NCBI GenBank assembly: GCA_964549785.1
Contig: CAZJXA010000033.1
Location: 1-20,975, forward strand
Length of the DNA stretch: 20,975 nucleotides
Direction of reading: 5' to 3'
From: JBEIUO01 sp964549785
GTDB lineage: Bacteria; Planctomycetota; Phycisphaerae; Phycisphaerales; UBA1924
Of this stretch, positions 1 through 7,575 are shown one piece after another. Position numbers and translations under genes: made by a program. How positions within the stretch are numbered: position 1 is the stretch's first letter; each line of letters begins with the position of its first letter. The notes below the pieces were generated by a model that was not told the DNA's origin, did no database searches, and worked only from the letters and a program-made list of their open reading frames with translations.

Positions 1-1
1 C

Positions 2-811
2 GCGCATGCCTGTCATGAACTGGTACACCCCCCCCCCCGCGCTCACCCCCGCCCATCGCAGACCATCGCCCTCGTCACCGGCTCGTCGCGCGGCATCGGT
101 GCCGAGATCGCCCGGGAACTCGCCGCCGCCGGCGTTGCGGTAGCGATCAACTATGTTCAAGATGCCGACTCGGCACGCGCCGTCGCCGAGTCGATCACTT
201 CGCGAGGGGGTAGCGCAGACACGTTCGCGGCGGACGTCGCGATCCCCGAGCAGGCGGCGGATCTTGTGGCACGCGTTGTCGGGCGCTTCGGGGCCCTCCA
301 CACCTTGGTCAACAACGCGGGGGTCTACACCGGCTCGACGCTCGAACAATCCGACCCCGCGCTCGTGGCGAGGATCTTCGGCGTCAACGTTATCGGCCTG
401 CTCGCCGCGACTCGCGCCGCCGCGCCGCACCTCATCGCCGCCGCTGAGCACAATCCGCCCGGGACGGCGAGTATCATCAATATCACCTCCGTCGCGGCCC
501 GGGCCCACTGGGGCGGAGCGTCGGTCTACTGCGCGAGCAAGGCCGCCGCCGAAGCCCTCACCCGCTGCCACGCGGCGGAACTGGGGCCCAAAGGCGTCCG
601 CGTCAACGCTGTCGCCCCGGGGGTCACAGAGACCGACATCAACCGCGCTGCCATGACGCCCGAGTTCCGCAAGAAGGTGAGCGAAGGCACGAAACTCGGA
701 CGCGTGGGCGAGGTGCGCGACATCGCGCCGCTGGTCGCATTCCTCGCGGGGCCCAGCGCGGCATGGATCACCGGACAGGTCATCGACGCCGACGGCGGGT
801 TCCGGCCGTAG
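2..811 (+). CDS. SDR family NAD(P)-dependent oxidoreductase (5' end uncertain or cut by window)
   Basis: This is a classical short-chain dehydrogenase/reductase, a Rossmann-fold enzyme related to 3-oxoacyl-ACP reductase (FabG) and glucose 1-dehydrogenase. The cofactor motif TGSSRGIG is encoded at about 77-100 and the NNAG motif at 311-322. The catalytic Ser (NITS, 488-490) and the YxxxK pair (Tyr 527-529, Lys 539-541) are all present, and the C-terminus is the usual DGGF type. The frame is open leftward to the window edge with no ATG, GTG or TTG before the Rossmann motif. An ATG at 15 lies in another frame, separated by an 11-C run (28-38). The gene therefore either begins outside the window, or the C-run is one base short here and the protein begins MNWYTP. 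A start near 266 would delete the cofactor site, so I reject it. The substrate cannot be read from the sequence. The downstream neighbour mgtE is convergent. Confidence 0.9.
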   Translation, partial: AHACHELVHPPPRAHPRPSQTIALVTGSSRGIGAEIARELAAAGVAVAINYVQDADSARAVAESITSRGGSADTFAADVAIPEQAADLVARVVGRFGALHTLVNNAGVYTGSTLEQSDPALVARIFGVNVIGLLAATRAAAPHLIAAAEHNPPGTASIINITSVAARAHWGGASVYCASKAAAEALTRCHAAELGPKGVRVNAVAPGVTETDINRAAMTPEFRKKVSEGTKLGRVGEVRDIAPLVAFLAGPSAAWITGQVIDADGGFRP

Positions 812-921
812 CGCGGGCCGCGCCGGATCGACCGCACGGGCCTCCGATGTTCACCGTCGCGCATCCCGTGCCGCCCCCAGCGAAGCGCTGTCCGCTCGGT
901 TCCGGGTCGCTTGCATGGCTC

Positions 922-2286
922 TCAGGTTGCGAGCGCCACCAGGCTCAGAGTCAGCGCAAAGCCGCTCACATCCGCCAGCGTGGTGCTGATCGGGCCGCTC
1001 GCCAGGGCCGGATCGATGTTGAAGCGACGGAGCAGTAGCGGGCAAACGGCCCCGAGGCCCACGGCGATCGCGGCGTTGAGGGCCATGGCGATGCCGACTG
1101 CCGCGCCGACCATCCAGCCGGCGCCCCAGAGCGTGGCGAGCAGTGCCACCGCCGCTCCCAGCGGCAGGGCCAGCAGCGCAGCGAGCAGGAGTTCGTGCAC
1201 GAGGACCCGCCGCCACGCGTTCGGGTCGATCACGCCGAGCGTCAACTCGCGGATGCTCACGGCCGCGGCCTGCATCGCCGCGTTACCGCTCGTGGCGGAG
1301 ATCACCGGGAGTACCGCGGCGACGACGATCGCCTTGGCGAGCGTGTCCTGAAAGAAGGCAATCACGCCCGCGCCGCCCAGACAGAGCACGAGATTGACGC
1401 CCAGCCAGGCCCCGCGGCGGCGCACGCGTGTGCCCATCGGCATCGATCGCAGTTCCTCGCCGCCCACGATGCCCTGGCTGACGCGGTAGTCGTCCTCGGC
1501 CTCTTCCTGCTCGCCCTGCGTGGCATCGGCCCGATTGATCACGCCCAGCAGCACGCCCGACACATCAACCACGGGGAGCGCAAGAAAGGGGTGCTCGTCG
1601 AAGGCGAGAGCGACATCGTGCAGGGACGCGGTGTCGAGGGCCGACGCGGGCGGACGCTTGATCAACGTGGCAAGCATCCCATCTTCGGGCGAGAGCATGA
1701 GATCGCGCACGGGTGCAACGCCCACCAGGCGTTTGGCATCATCGAGCAGATAGACGTATTGCACACCGATGGCGGCGTAGCGCTGCTGGTTGGCCCGCAG
1801 GTCGCGGATGGCGTCGCGCACGCTCGTCGCCGCGGGGTACGAAAGGAACTCGGTCTCCATGAGTCCGCCCGCGGTGTTGGGGGCATAGGAGAGCAGGCGG
1901 GCGGCGTCGCGCTGGGTCTCCGCGGGGAGCAGCGACTGGATCGTGGTGCGAGCGTCGTGCTCGACGGCCGCGAGGAGGTCCGCACGCTCGTCGCTCGGAA
2001 GCCCGGCAACCAGGCCCGCGGCACGGGCCGGATCCAAGGCCGACATGATCGGACCGGATTGCTCCGGCGGCAGCCAGAGCAGTACCTCACGGGCGCGGGC
2101 TTCATCGGTCATCGCGGCGATCACCGCGGCGGCGGAGTCGCGTGACAGCCTGCCGAAGACCTGGCGTGTCGCGTCGGGGTCAAGATCACTCGACACAATG
2201 TGCAAGCCGATCAACGCAGGCTCGGTCATCGAGAGTGCATCCGCGAGTTGGGTGGACGCTGCTTGGTCTGAAGCCTTCACGCTCAT
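922..2286 (-). CDS. mgtE: Magnesium transporter MgtE
   Basis: MgtE is a homodimeric Mg2+-selective channel of the inner membrane, gated by cytoplasmic Mg2+ binding. The 454 residues match the usual family length and order. An N-terminal alpha-helical superhelical domain spans about 20-140 and ends in the family motif NTAGGLM (137-143). A CBS pair follows at about 145-200 and 205-257. After the acidic linker (EQEEAEDD) come about five membrane helices from residue 293 to the end. The pore-region motif SGNAAMQ (333-339) and the conserved acidic residue of TTLADVSG (Asp439) are visible. The usual pore motif reads GNxGxQS, so AAMQA is a modest deviation. ATG at 2286 is the first sensible start; I see no clear ribosome binding site. 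The gene stands alone, convergent with the SDR gene, and is separated from the upstream nitrilase gene by 172 bp. I saw no Mg2+ leader or riboswitch. Confidence 0.93.
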   Translation of the reverse strand: MSVKASDQAASTQLADALSMTEPALIGLHIVSSDLDPDATRQVFGRLSRDSAAAVIAAMTDEARAREVLLWLPPEQSGPIMSALDPARAAGLVAGLPSDERADLLAAVEHDARTTIQSLLPAETQRDAARLLSYAPNTAGGLMETEFLSYPAATSVRDAIRDLRANQQRYAAIGVQYVYLLDDAKRLVGVAPVRDLMLSPEDGMLATLIKRPPASALDTASLHDVALAFDEHPFLALPVVDVSGVLLGVINRADATQGEQEEAEDDYRVSQGIVGGEELRSMPMGTRVRRRGAWLGVNLVLCLGGAGVIAFFQDTLAKAIVVAAVLPVISATSGNAAMQAAAVSIRELTLGVIDPNAWRRVLVHELLLAALLALPLGAAVALLATLWGAGWMVGAAVGIAMALNAAIAVGLGAVCPLLLRRFNIDPALASGPISTTLADVSGFALTLSLVALAT

Positions 2287-2458
2287 CAGACCAGCGTAGC
2301 AGGAGTTCGCCCGAGGATTACCGGGAAGATGGCGTCACGCCCTGCGACGCCGACAAGATGAACGCTGTGCCCGAAGAACCGAAGGCCGCCACGCGGCGCG
2401 GAGATATGAGCCTGCCAGAAGTCTGCAGAGCCGTGCCGAGAGCGGCGGCCGCTCGCTC

Positions 2459-3445
2459 CTATTTGATCGCCGCTGCGGGTGCGTCGCCGCTCCCGCGCTC
2501 GGCGATGGTGATCGCGGACTGGCGGCGCTGGTCGAGCGTGAGCGAGAGCACATCCGGGCGGGCGTAGTGCCCGACGGGGTCGAAGTTATGGCGCTGCTCG
2601 CGGACTTTGGCGTGGTCGAGTTCGGCGACGATCAGCGTCTCGGACTCCGCGACCGGCGCGACAACCCATTGTCCGTCCGGCCCGGCGATGCACGACCCGC
2701 CGTCGGCCCAGGCTGAGCCGCCATCGGCGATTATCGATGCGCGATGCGGGATGTTCGCGGGGACCGCGCCCGCGTGCATGAGCGATGAGACCGACAGGAC
2801 GTAGCTTCGTCCCTCGCGGGCGATGAAGCGCGTGATGTCCTGCGTGTTGCGGCGGCTGCCCGGCCAGACCGCGATGTGCAGGTCCTCACCCATTGCCGAG
2901 AGCGCGGCCCGCGCCAGGGGCATCCAGTTCTCCCAGCAGTTGAGGCCGCCGACGGTGAACGCGCCGAGCGCATGGCAGCGCAGGCCGTGCCCGTCGCCGA
3001 TGCCCCAGACCAGCCGCTCCTCGTAGGTCGGCATGAGTTTGCGGTGGACCGAGCCGATCACGCCGCCCTGCCCGATGTAGACGAGCGAGCAGTAGAGCGT
3101 GTGGCCGCCACGGTCGGCGGCGCGCTCGATGCAGCCGAGGTAGACCGCGATGCCGTGATCGGCCGCGGCCTGGCACACTTCGCGCAGATGACCCGCATCA
3201 ATATTCACTCCCTGGTCGAGATAGTGCGCGAAGATCTCCTTCTGCACGGCGGACTCGAACCGGGCCGCATCGGTGCGCTCCAGCCAGAAGGGGTAGCCCG
3301 GCACCAACCCCTCGCCGAAGGCCACGAGTTTGCAGCCGCGTTGCGCCGCTCCGCGGACCTGGGCGACGACCTTTTCGATTGTGCGGGCGCGATCGAGCCA
3401 CACCGGCGTGATCTGCGCGAGGCCGACGGTGAGGGAATCGTGCAT
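2459..3445 (-). CDS. Nitrilase-type carbon-nitrogen hydrolase
   Basis: This is a cytoplasmic enzyme of the nitrilase superfamily, which hydrolyses C-N bonds using a Glu-Lys-Cys triad. The triad is readable: Glu45 in AFGEGLVPGYP, Lys136 in HRKLMPTYEE with Glu143 supporting, and Cys170 in GLNCWENWMP. Cys-Trp-Glu-Asn after the nucleophile position and the KLMPTYEERLVWGIGDG block are typical of true nitrilases (branch 1: nitrilase, cyanide hydratase or dihydratase) rather than amidases or ureidopropionases. The length of 328 residues fits that branch. ATG at 3445 is supported by an AAGGGA ribosome binding site about 7 bases upstream. The gene is flanked by gaps of 172 and 186 bp and shows no operon partner, so the natural substrate (an aliphatic or aromatic nitrile) is not predictable from context. 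Confidence 0.9.
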   Translation of the reverse strand: MHDSLTVGLAQITPVWLDRARTIEKVVAQVRGAAQRGCKLVAFGEGLVPGYPFWLERTDAARFESAVQKEIFAHYLDQGVNIDAGHLREVCQAAADHGIAVYLGCIERAADRGGHTLYCSLVYIGQGGVIGSVHRKLMPTYEERLVWGIGDGHGLRCHALGAFTVGGLNCWENWMPLARAALSAMGEDLHIAVWPGSRRNTQDITRFIAREGRSYVLSVSSLMHAGAVPANIPHRASIIADGGSAWADGGSCIAGPDGQWVVAPVAESETLIVAELDHAKVREQRHNFDPVGHYARPDVLSLTLDQRRQSAITIAERGSGDAPAAAIK

Positions 3446-3631
3446 GGCGGTCCCTTTTTCGCCGCCCGGTGATTGCGACGCGCCGGCTCGCCTTGGGCAG
3501 AAAAGTGAGCGCGATGGGGAAACGATTTACCCCACTCGCGGCGGGCCTGGCGCGGACCGCGACAAAGGATATCGAGGAGCCCAGGTGTCGGCATCAAACC
3601 GGGCCGGGCTCTAAGGACTCCGAGCAGTTGC

Positions 3632-5176
3632 TTACGCCGCCAACGGTGCCACCGCCGGCCCTGCCTCCGGCGGCTGCAGCCGCATCCGCGCCTCAGCGAA
3701 CTTCGCGCTGCACGCGATGAACGCGTCCACCACCCACGGGTCAAACTGCGTCGCACGTTCCTTGACGATGATCGCCATCGCATCCTGGTGGCTCATCGCG
3801 GCTTTGTAGATGCGCCTGCTGGTCAGGGCGTCATACACGTCGGCAAGCGCGACGATGCGGGCGGGGAGTTGAATCTGATCGCCCCCGAGGCCGAGCGGAT
3901 ACCCCTTGCCGTCCCAGCGTTCATGGTGCTCCAGCGTCACCACGATCGCCATCTCCACCAGCTCGTCGTGGCCCATCTTCTCGCGGATCGCCAACAGCGT
4001 GTCCGCGCCCATGATCGGGTGCCGCTGCATCCGGGCGCGCTCTGCCTCGGTCAGTGTGCCGGGCTTGAGGAGCACCGCATCCTCGACGCCCACCTTGCCG
4101 ATGTCGTGCATCGACGAGGCCACCCGCAGGCGGCGGATGTACGCCTCGTCAATCTCGGGGTTGGTCGTCGCCAGTTGCCGCGCAAGCAGCTCCGCGTAGT
4201 CAGCGATCCGCTCCAGGTGCGTGCCGGTGTCGGTGTCGCGGTAGTCGGCGAGTTTCGCCAGCCCGAAGATGAGCGAGTCGCGGAACGTCATCGCCTGATC
4301 CACACGCCGAGACACCTCACCTTCAAGCCCGGTGTTGATCGCTTCCAACTCGCGGTCGTGCCGGCCGATCAGCCGGGCGGTGCTCAGCCCGGTCGAGAGC
4401 AGCACGATGCTCCCAATGCCCACGGCGGTCCATAGCAGCCCGCTGGTGGACGCCTCGCCCGCGCTGAGCAGCCCATCCTCGGGCTGATGGACCAGGAGGC
4501 GGGCCCCCATGCCCGGCATATACGTCGAGGCGAGGTAGTGCGTCATCACGCCGCTAAAGACGACCCTGCCAGTCGAGACGCCCGTGCGAGGCAGGTCCGT
4601 CAGCGTCGTCGCCGTCGCGTTCCCGTCGGCGCGGAGGCGTTCGGCGCCCAGTCGCACATCGCGCAGGCCCGGATCGTGGCGCATGTCGGGGTGGCACAGC
4701 AGCATTCCCTCGTCATCGATCATGCACGCGAAACCACCCGCGGGCAGCTTGAGGCTCTCGATGACGGACTGGGCCGTCTCCCAATGGCCGCTCCTGTACT
4801 CCAGTCGGTCGGGGACCATGTCGCCGAGCTTGCGGCTCACCGCCTCGGCGGTGGCGATGTTGCTCGCCACAATCTCGTCTTTGAACTTCTCGCCCACGCG
4901 CGACCGCACCTCGCGGAACGTGAACGTCCAGCCCGCGGCCAGCAGCAGCGCCTGCACGCACAGAGTCGCCAACAGGATTCGCCGGCGCGACTTCAAGGTG
5001 CGCTGCGAGCCGAGGCCGACGACAGCCGTCGCTTCGCCGAGAGTCGTCTCGCTTGTAGTCGCGATGCTGCTGCTCAGGGGCCAACTCCTTGATCTGATCC
5101 TTCTCCATCGTCTGTTTGAGCCGTCCGCTTTACATCGCGGCACCACCGAGCGCCCGCGGACAGGCCACGCCGACAC
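3632..5176 (-). CDS. Membrane-bound HD-GYP domain cyclic-di-GMP phosphodiesterase
   Basis: HD-GYP proteins degrade the second messenger c-di-GMP. In GTG-5176 numbering, a first membrane helix lies at about 67-86 and an extracytoplasmic sensor-like segment at about 88-245 (it contains FACMIDDEGMLLCHPD, resembling single-Cache sensors). A second membrane helix lies at about 247-268, a coiled linker at 272-300 and the HD-GYP domain at about 300-490. Catalytic motifs are complete: HDIGK (357-361), the metal-binding HH pair (417-418), GYP (425-427) and LADVYDALTSRR (444-454). It probably senses a periplasmic ligand and controls motility or surface life. The start is uncertain: GTG 5176 gives an Arg-rich, unlikely N-terminus; TTG 4996 would start just before the first helix; ATG 5108 lies in a neighbouring frame. 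The gene is divergent from the GNAT gene. Confidence 0.88.
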   Translation of the reverse strand: MSAWPVRGRSVVPRCKADGSNRRWRRIRSRSWPLSSSIATTSETTLGEATAVVGLGSQRTLKSRRRILLATLCVQALLLAAGWTFTFREVRSRVGEKFKDEIVASNIATAEAVSRKLGDMVPDRLEYRSGHWETAQSVIESLKLPAGGFACMIDDEGMLLCHPDMRHDPGLRDVRLGAERLRADGNATATTLTDLPRTGVSTGRVVFSGVMTHYLASTYMPGMGARLLVHQPEDGLLSAGEASTSGLLWTAVGIGSIVLLSTGLSTARLIGRHDRELEAINTGLEGEVSRRVDQAMTFRDSLIFGLAKLADYRDTDTGTHLERIADYAELLARQLATTNPEIDEAYIRRLRVASSMHDIGKVGVEDAVLLKPGTLTEAERARMQRHPIMGADTLLAIREKMGHDELVEMAIVVTLEHHERWDGKGYPLGLGGDQIQLPARIVALADVYDALTSRRIYKAAMSHQDAMAIIVKERATQFDPWVVDAFIACSAKFAEARMRLQPPEAGPAVAPLAA

Positions 5177-5268
5177 GGTCGCATTACAAGTCTCCGGCCA
5201 CGGCCCTTTCTCGCCGCCCGTGGTGAACCAGCGCGGCGTGGAGACCGCCGTTTCTCCGCCCTGGGTGA

Positions 5269-5284
5269 GGATCGCAAGCGATCC
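5269..5284. promoter_or_regulatory. Perfect inverted repeat upstream of the GNAT gene
   Basis: GGATCGC-AA-GCGATCC has two perfect 7-bp arms with a 2-bp spacer and ends 13 bp before the GNAT start codon. It could be an operator for a dimeric regulator, or a hairpin that would partly mask the ribosome binding region. No Shine-Dalgarno sequence is otherwise evident there. A chance origin is possible in GC-rich DNA. Confidence 0.3.
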
Positions 5285-5297
5285 GTGCTGTTCATCA

Positions 5298-5780
5298 ATG
5301 CATCACATCCGCCCCGTCTCGCCTGACGACATGCCCGCGCTCAAGGCGGTGATTGATGCGACCGGGCTTTTTCCTTCAGAGATGCTCGATGCGATGACAG
5401 GGGCGTACTTTGCCGGCGGGGCCGAGTGCGATGATCACTGGTTCACGATCGATGCGGGCTCACCGATCGCCGTGGCCTATTGCGCCCCCGAGCGCATGAC
5501 GAGTGGCACATGGAATCTGTACCTGATCGCCGTTCATCCAGACTTCCAGAGCATGGGCCATGGTGCATCGCTCATGCTGCACATCGAGCGCCTGCTCGCC
5601 GCTCGCGGCGAGCGCGTGCTGCTGGTCGAGACGTCCGGCCTGCCGGACTTTGAACGCACCCGCTCGTTCTATCTCGATAACGGCTACACCCGCGAGGCCG
5701 TCATCCGCGACTTCTACAAGGCGGGCGAGGACAAGGTCATCTTCCACAAAGCCTTGCACCCCGCGCTTAATCAACTCTGA
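5298..5780 (+). CDS. GNAT family N-acetyltransferase
   Basis: This is an acetyl-CoA-dependent acyltransferase of 160 residues, the usual GNAT size. Motif A is clear: the beta strand LYLIAVHPDFQ is followed by the pyrophosphate-binding turn Q84-S-M-G-H-G-A90 and the helix SLMLHIERLLAARG. Motif B follows with ARGERVLLVETSG, then FERTRSFYLDNGYTREAVIRDFY, as in many small GNATs. The C-terminal DKVIFHKAL strand completes the fold. The start is ATG 5298, immediately followed by the typical HIRPV first strand. The frame is open much further upstream, but that part overlaps the HD-GYP gene antisense and has no protein-like character. The substrate (amino acid, amine, antibiotic or protein N-terminus) cannot be inferred; neighbours give no clue. 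It is convergent with arsM. Confidence 0.88.
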   Translation: MHHIRPVSPDDMPALKAVIDATGLFPSEMLDAMTGAYFAGGAECDDHWFTIDAGSPIAVAYCAPERMTSGTWNLYLIAVHPDFQSMGHGASLMLHIERLLAARGERVLLVETSGLPDFERTRSFYLDNGYTREAVIRDFYKAGEDKVIFHKALHPALNQL

Positions 5781-5860
5781 TACCCGCGAACACGGGTCCG
5801 TGAGCATCCATGAGGCCGCCCCGCGTCAAAGGCTCCTCCGGTCGCCGCCTTGGTCCTCCG

Positions 5861-5920
5861 CCTCGCCACAGTCGGCCCTTACGCAGCCACTGTCGCGGTA
5901 GTAATCTCCGATCGCCGACC
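5861..5920. repeat. Degenerate direct repeat, copy 1 (downstream of arsM)
   Basis: Ungapped hand alignment to 7576-7635 gives 45 identities in 60 positions, densest at 5890-5910 (core CTGTCGCGGTAGTAATCTCC). Both copies have the same orientation and lie just outside the arsRM unit. Read on the - strand, both can encode a [IV]GD[YH]YR[DN]S peptide. It sits in the 265-bp gap between the GNAT gene and arsM, where I find no gene. Confidence 0.5.
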
Positions 5921-6024
5921 TGTTTCGTCGCGGTTGTGCATCTAGCCGGCCACGTAGACGGCGGTTTTTCCACGCACGCCCGGCTTGAAGCAGGCGCAGG
6001 CGAGGGCGTGCGGCATCCCCCGGC

Positions 6025-6042
6025 GTCCGCCCTTTGGCAGAC
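6025..6042. terminator. Possible hairpin terminator between GNAT and arsM
   Basis: GTCCGCC-CTTT-GGCAGAC forms a 7-bp stem with one G-T wobble and a 4-base loop, starting 3 bases past the arsM stop. On the + strand it is followed by TCTTC, and on the - strand there is no T-run, so an intrinsic terminator is only weakly supported. It could serve either convergent gene. Confidence 0.3.
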
Positions 6043-6045
6043 TCT

Positions 6046-7035
6046 TCATCCCGCCTTGACCGCCGTGATATTCGCGCTGGTCACGAAGTTGCCGATCCGC
6101 TCATTGGGTCCGAGCGCTGCAATGATCTTCTGGTACAGGGGGTCCTGCCAATCGACCATCGCGTCCACGTAGCCGGGCTTGCGTTCGATCCGGAGATCTG
6201 TCAGTCCGGCGTTGCGAGCCATGGTCTCAATGATCGAAACCAGCGACGCACCCGCGACGCAGCCGACCAACGCCTCCACATCCGCCCGGACGGACGGGGG
6301 CAGCGGCCCGAGCAGTACAAGGTCCGACACCGCGACGCGCCCGCCGGGTCGGAGTACGCGGGCGATTTCCTTCCAAACTCTCGGCTGGTCGGGCGAGAGG
6401 TTGAGGACGCAGTTGGAGATGACGACATCCACGCTCGCGTCGGCGACCGGGAGGTTCTCGATCTCGCCCAGCCTGAACTCCACGTTCTGCAACCCTGTCT
6501 GGGCCGTGTACCCCGCGATGTTCGCCCGAGCCTTGTCGATCATGGCCGCTGTCATGTCGATGCCGATTACGCGGCCCGCCGCTCCGACCTTCGGCCCCGC
6601 GATGAAGGCGTCAAAGCCACCGCCGCTGCCCAAGTCCAGCAGGATTTCCCCCAATCGCAGGGAGGCGAGCGCGGTGGGATTGCCGCAGGAAAGGCCCATG
6701 TTGGTGCTCTCCGGCGCAGCGGCCAGTTCCGCTTGCGAATACCCGATGGCCCGCGCAAGGTCAGCGGGGGAAAAGGTCGAAGGACCGCAACAGCCACCTC
6801 CGGCTCCCTTCGCGCTCGCGGACTCCGTTGCCGCGACGCAGCATCCCGCGGCGGCCTTGGGCAAGTTCTGCGCCGCCGACCACGATCCGGCTTCGGCAAT
6901 CTTGGCATACCCCTCGCGCACCATCTCGCGGATGTCGCCGCGCGTGGTGGCTGGAGCGGCGGGAGACGCGTCGGTCGGGCAGCAGTCGTCGCGGCAACCG
7001 GCGCGGGATGGAGAGGTGGGTCTAGTTTGGTCCAT
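6046..7035 (-). CDS. arsM: Arsenite S-adenosylmethionine methyltransferase ArsM
   Basis: ArsM methylates arsenite with S-adenosylmethionine in the cytoplasm, giving methylated and finally volatile arsenicals. The three conserved As(III)-binding cysteines are present: Cys117 (LSCGNPTALAS), Cys209 (ISNCVLNLSPD) and Cys259 (VGCVAGA). The SAM-binding motif LDLGSGGGFD lies at 133-142, with IGIDMT and EFRLGEIENLPVADASVDVV following, as in canonical ArsM. The N-terminal YAKIA block and CCGP (82-85) are also family features. Before these is an unusual extension of about 33 residues with GCRDDCC (13-19), and there is an extra Cys pair at 65-66. ATG 7035 has an AAAGGA ribosome binding site. It lies 83 bp downstream of arsR on the same strand, so arsRM is probably one transcript induced by arsenite. 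At 329 residues it is longer than most bacterial ArsM proteins because of the N-terminal extension. Confidence 0.95.
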   Translation of the reverse strand: MDQTRPTSPSRAGCRDDCCPTDASPAAPATTRGDIREMVREGYAKIAEAGSWSAAQNLPKAAAGCCVAATESASAKGAGGGCCGPSTFSPADLARAIGYSQAELAAAPESTNMGLSCGNPTALASLRLGEILLDLGSGGGFDAFIAGPKVGAAGRVIGIDMTAAMIDKARANIAGYTAQTGLQNVEFRLGEIENLPVADASVDVVISNCVLNLSPDQPRVWKEIARVLRPGGRVAVSDLVLLGPLPPSVRADVEALVGCVAGASLVSIIETMARNAGLTDLRIERKPGYVDAMVDWQDPLYQKIIAALGPNERIGNFVTSANITAVKAG

Positions 7036-7118
7036 CTCGAATTCCTTTCAGTGGTGGGATGGGCTTGGCCTGGCGATCAGGACGCCCGGCGGATAGGACA
7101 CGGAGATCGGCAATGAAT

Positions 7119-7523
7119 TCAGCAGCACCCTGGGCCACAGGCTCCCCCTTCCGGATCCGGGTGGCCGCGTTGCTCGGGGCAACACTCGTCAAACGCATCG
7201 GCCAGCGAGCGGAACGTCGCGGCCATCTCAACAAACCGAACGCGATAGGAGACCGCGCGTCCCTGCTTGGAAGATTCGAGAATCCCCGCGGCAGCAAGGG
7301 CGGACAAATGCCGGGAGACGACCGAAAGGTCCACCGAGCAGCACTCGGCTACTTCGCCCACGCCGCAGGCCCGCCCACACTTTGCCAGACACGCGAGCAA
7401 TCGAAGCCGTGTGGGGTCAGAGAGTGCCTTGAACGTGTCGGCGTCGAGCAACCCGTCGATGGGCCGCGTGACCTTGGCGGCCTGCACGGGCGTGCTCGGT
7501 CGTCTCTTGCGTAGTTGCACCAT
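7119..7523 (-). CDS. arsR: ArsR/SmtB family metalloregulator, likely arsenite-responsive
   Basis: This is a small winged-helix repressor that normally leaves its operator when As(III) binds cysteine thiols. The fold is clear: FKALSDPTRLRLLACL (31-46), recognition region SVDLSVVSRHLSAL (63-76) and beta-wing SSKQGRAVSYRV (84-95). It lacks the classical ELCVCDL arsenic site. Candidate ligands are Cys49, Cys53 and the Cys61-Cys62 pair just before the recognition helix. The C-terminus adds Cys114-Cys115 and a tail with Cys129, Cys133 and Cys134 (CGPGCC). Ten cysteines in 134 residues is unusual. ATG 7523 coincides with the predicted transcription start, implying leaderless translation; GTG at residue 13 is an alternative. 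Linkage to arsM points to arsenite as the inducer; the metal specificity is inferred. Confidence 0.93.
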   Translation of the reverse strand: MVQLRKRRPSTPVQAAKVTRPIDGLLDADTFKALSDPTRLRLLACLAKCGRACGVGEVAECCSVDLSVVSRHLSALAAAGILESSKQGRAVSYRVRFVEMAATFRSLADAFDECCPEQRGHPDPEGGACGPGCC

Positions 7524-7529
7524 TGTGCA

Positions 7530-7557
7530 AGTATAGAGTCCCGATCGATCGGGTCAA
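7530..7557 (-). promoter_or_regulatory. arsR promoter with internal palindromic operator
   Basis: On the - strand, TTGACC (7557-7552) and TATACT (7535-7530) form a near-consensus sigma-70 promoter with a 16-bp spacer. The spacer contains a perfect 14-bp palindrome, CCCGATCGATCGGG (7540-7553), overlapping the -35 by two bases. This is an ideal position for ArsR autorepression. Transcription would start about 7 bases after the -10, at or next to the ATG at 7523. Confidence 0.7.
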
Positions 7558-7575
7558 GCCCAGCCGAACGGCTTC

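Noticed and set aside
812..921. Possible terminator between SDR and mgtE (CAGCG-AAG-CGCTG)
   Set aside because: Only a 5-bp stem and no T-run on either side.
1195..2145. Long + strand open frame antisense to mgtE (and similar long antisense frames under most genes)
   Set aside because: High GC content opens long shadow frames. The translation is Arg/His/Gly-rich with no recognisable domain, while the opposite strand encodes a complete MgtE.
3450..3474. Short similarity between the nitrilase upstream region and 5204-5227 (CCCTTT-TCGCCGCCCG)
   Set aside because: About 25 bp, low complexity and GC-rich, explained by chance or by purine-rich ribosome binding surroundings.
4584..5297. Upstream extension of the GNAT frame
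   Set aside because: It overlaps the HD-GYP coding region antisense, is low in protein-like character, and the GNAT fold begins naturally at ATG 5298.
5784..5799. Possible terminator after GNAT (ACCCG ... CGGGT)
   Set aside because: Five-bp stem without a T-run; not distinguishable from chance.
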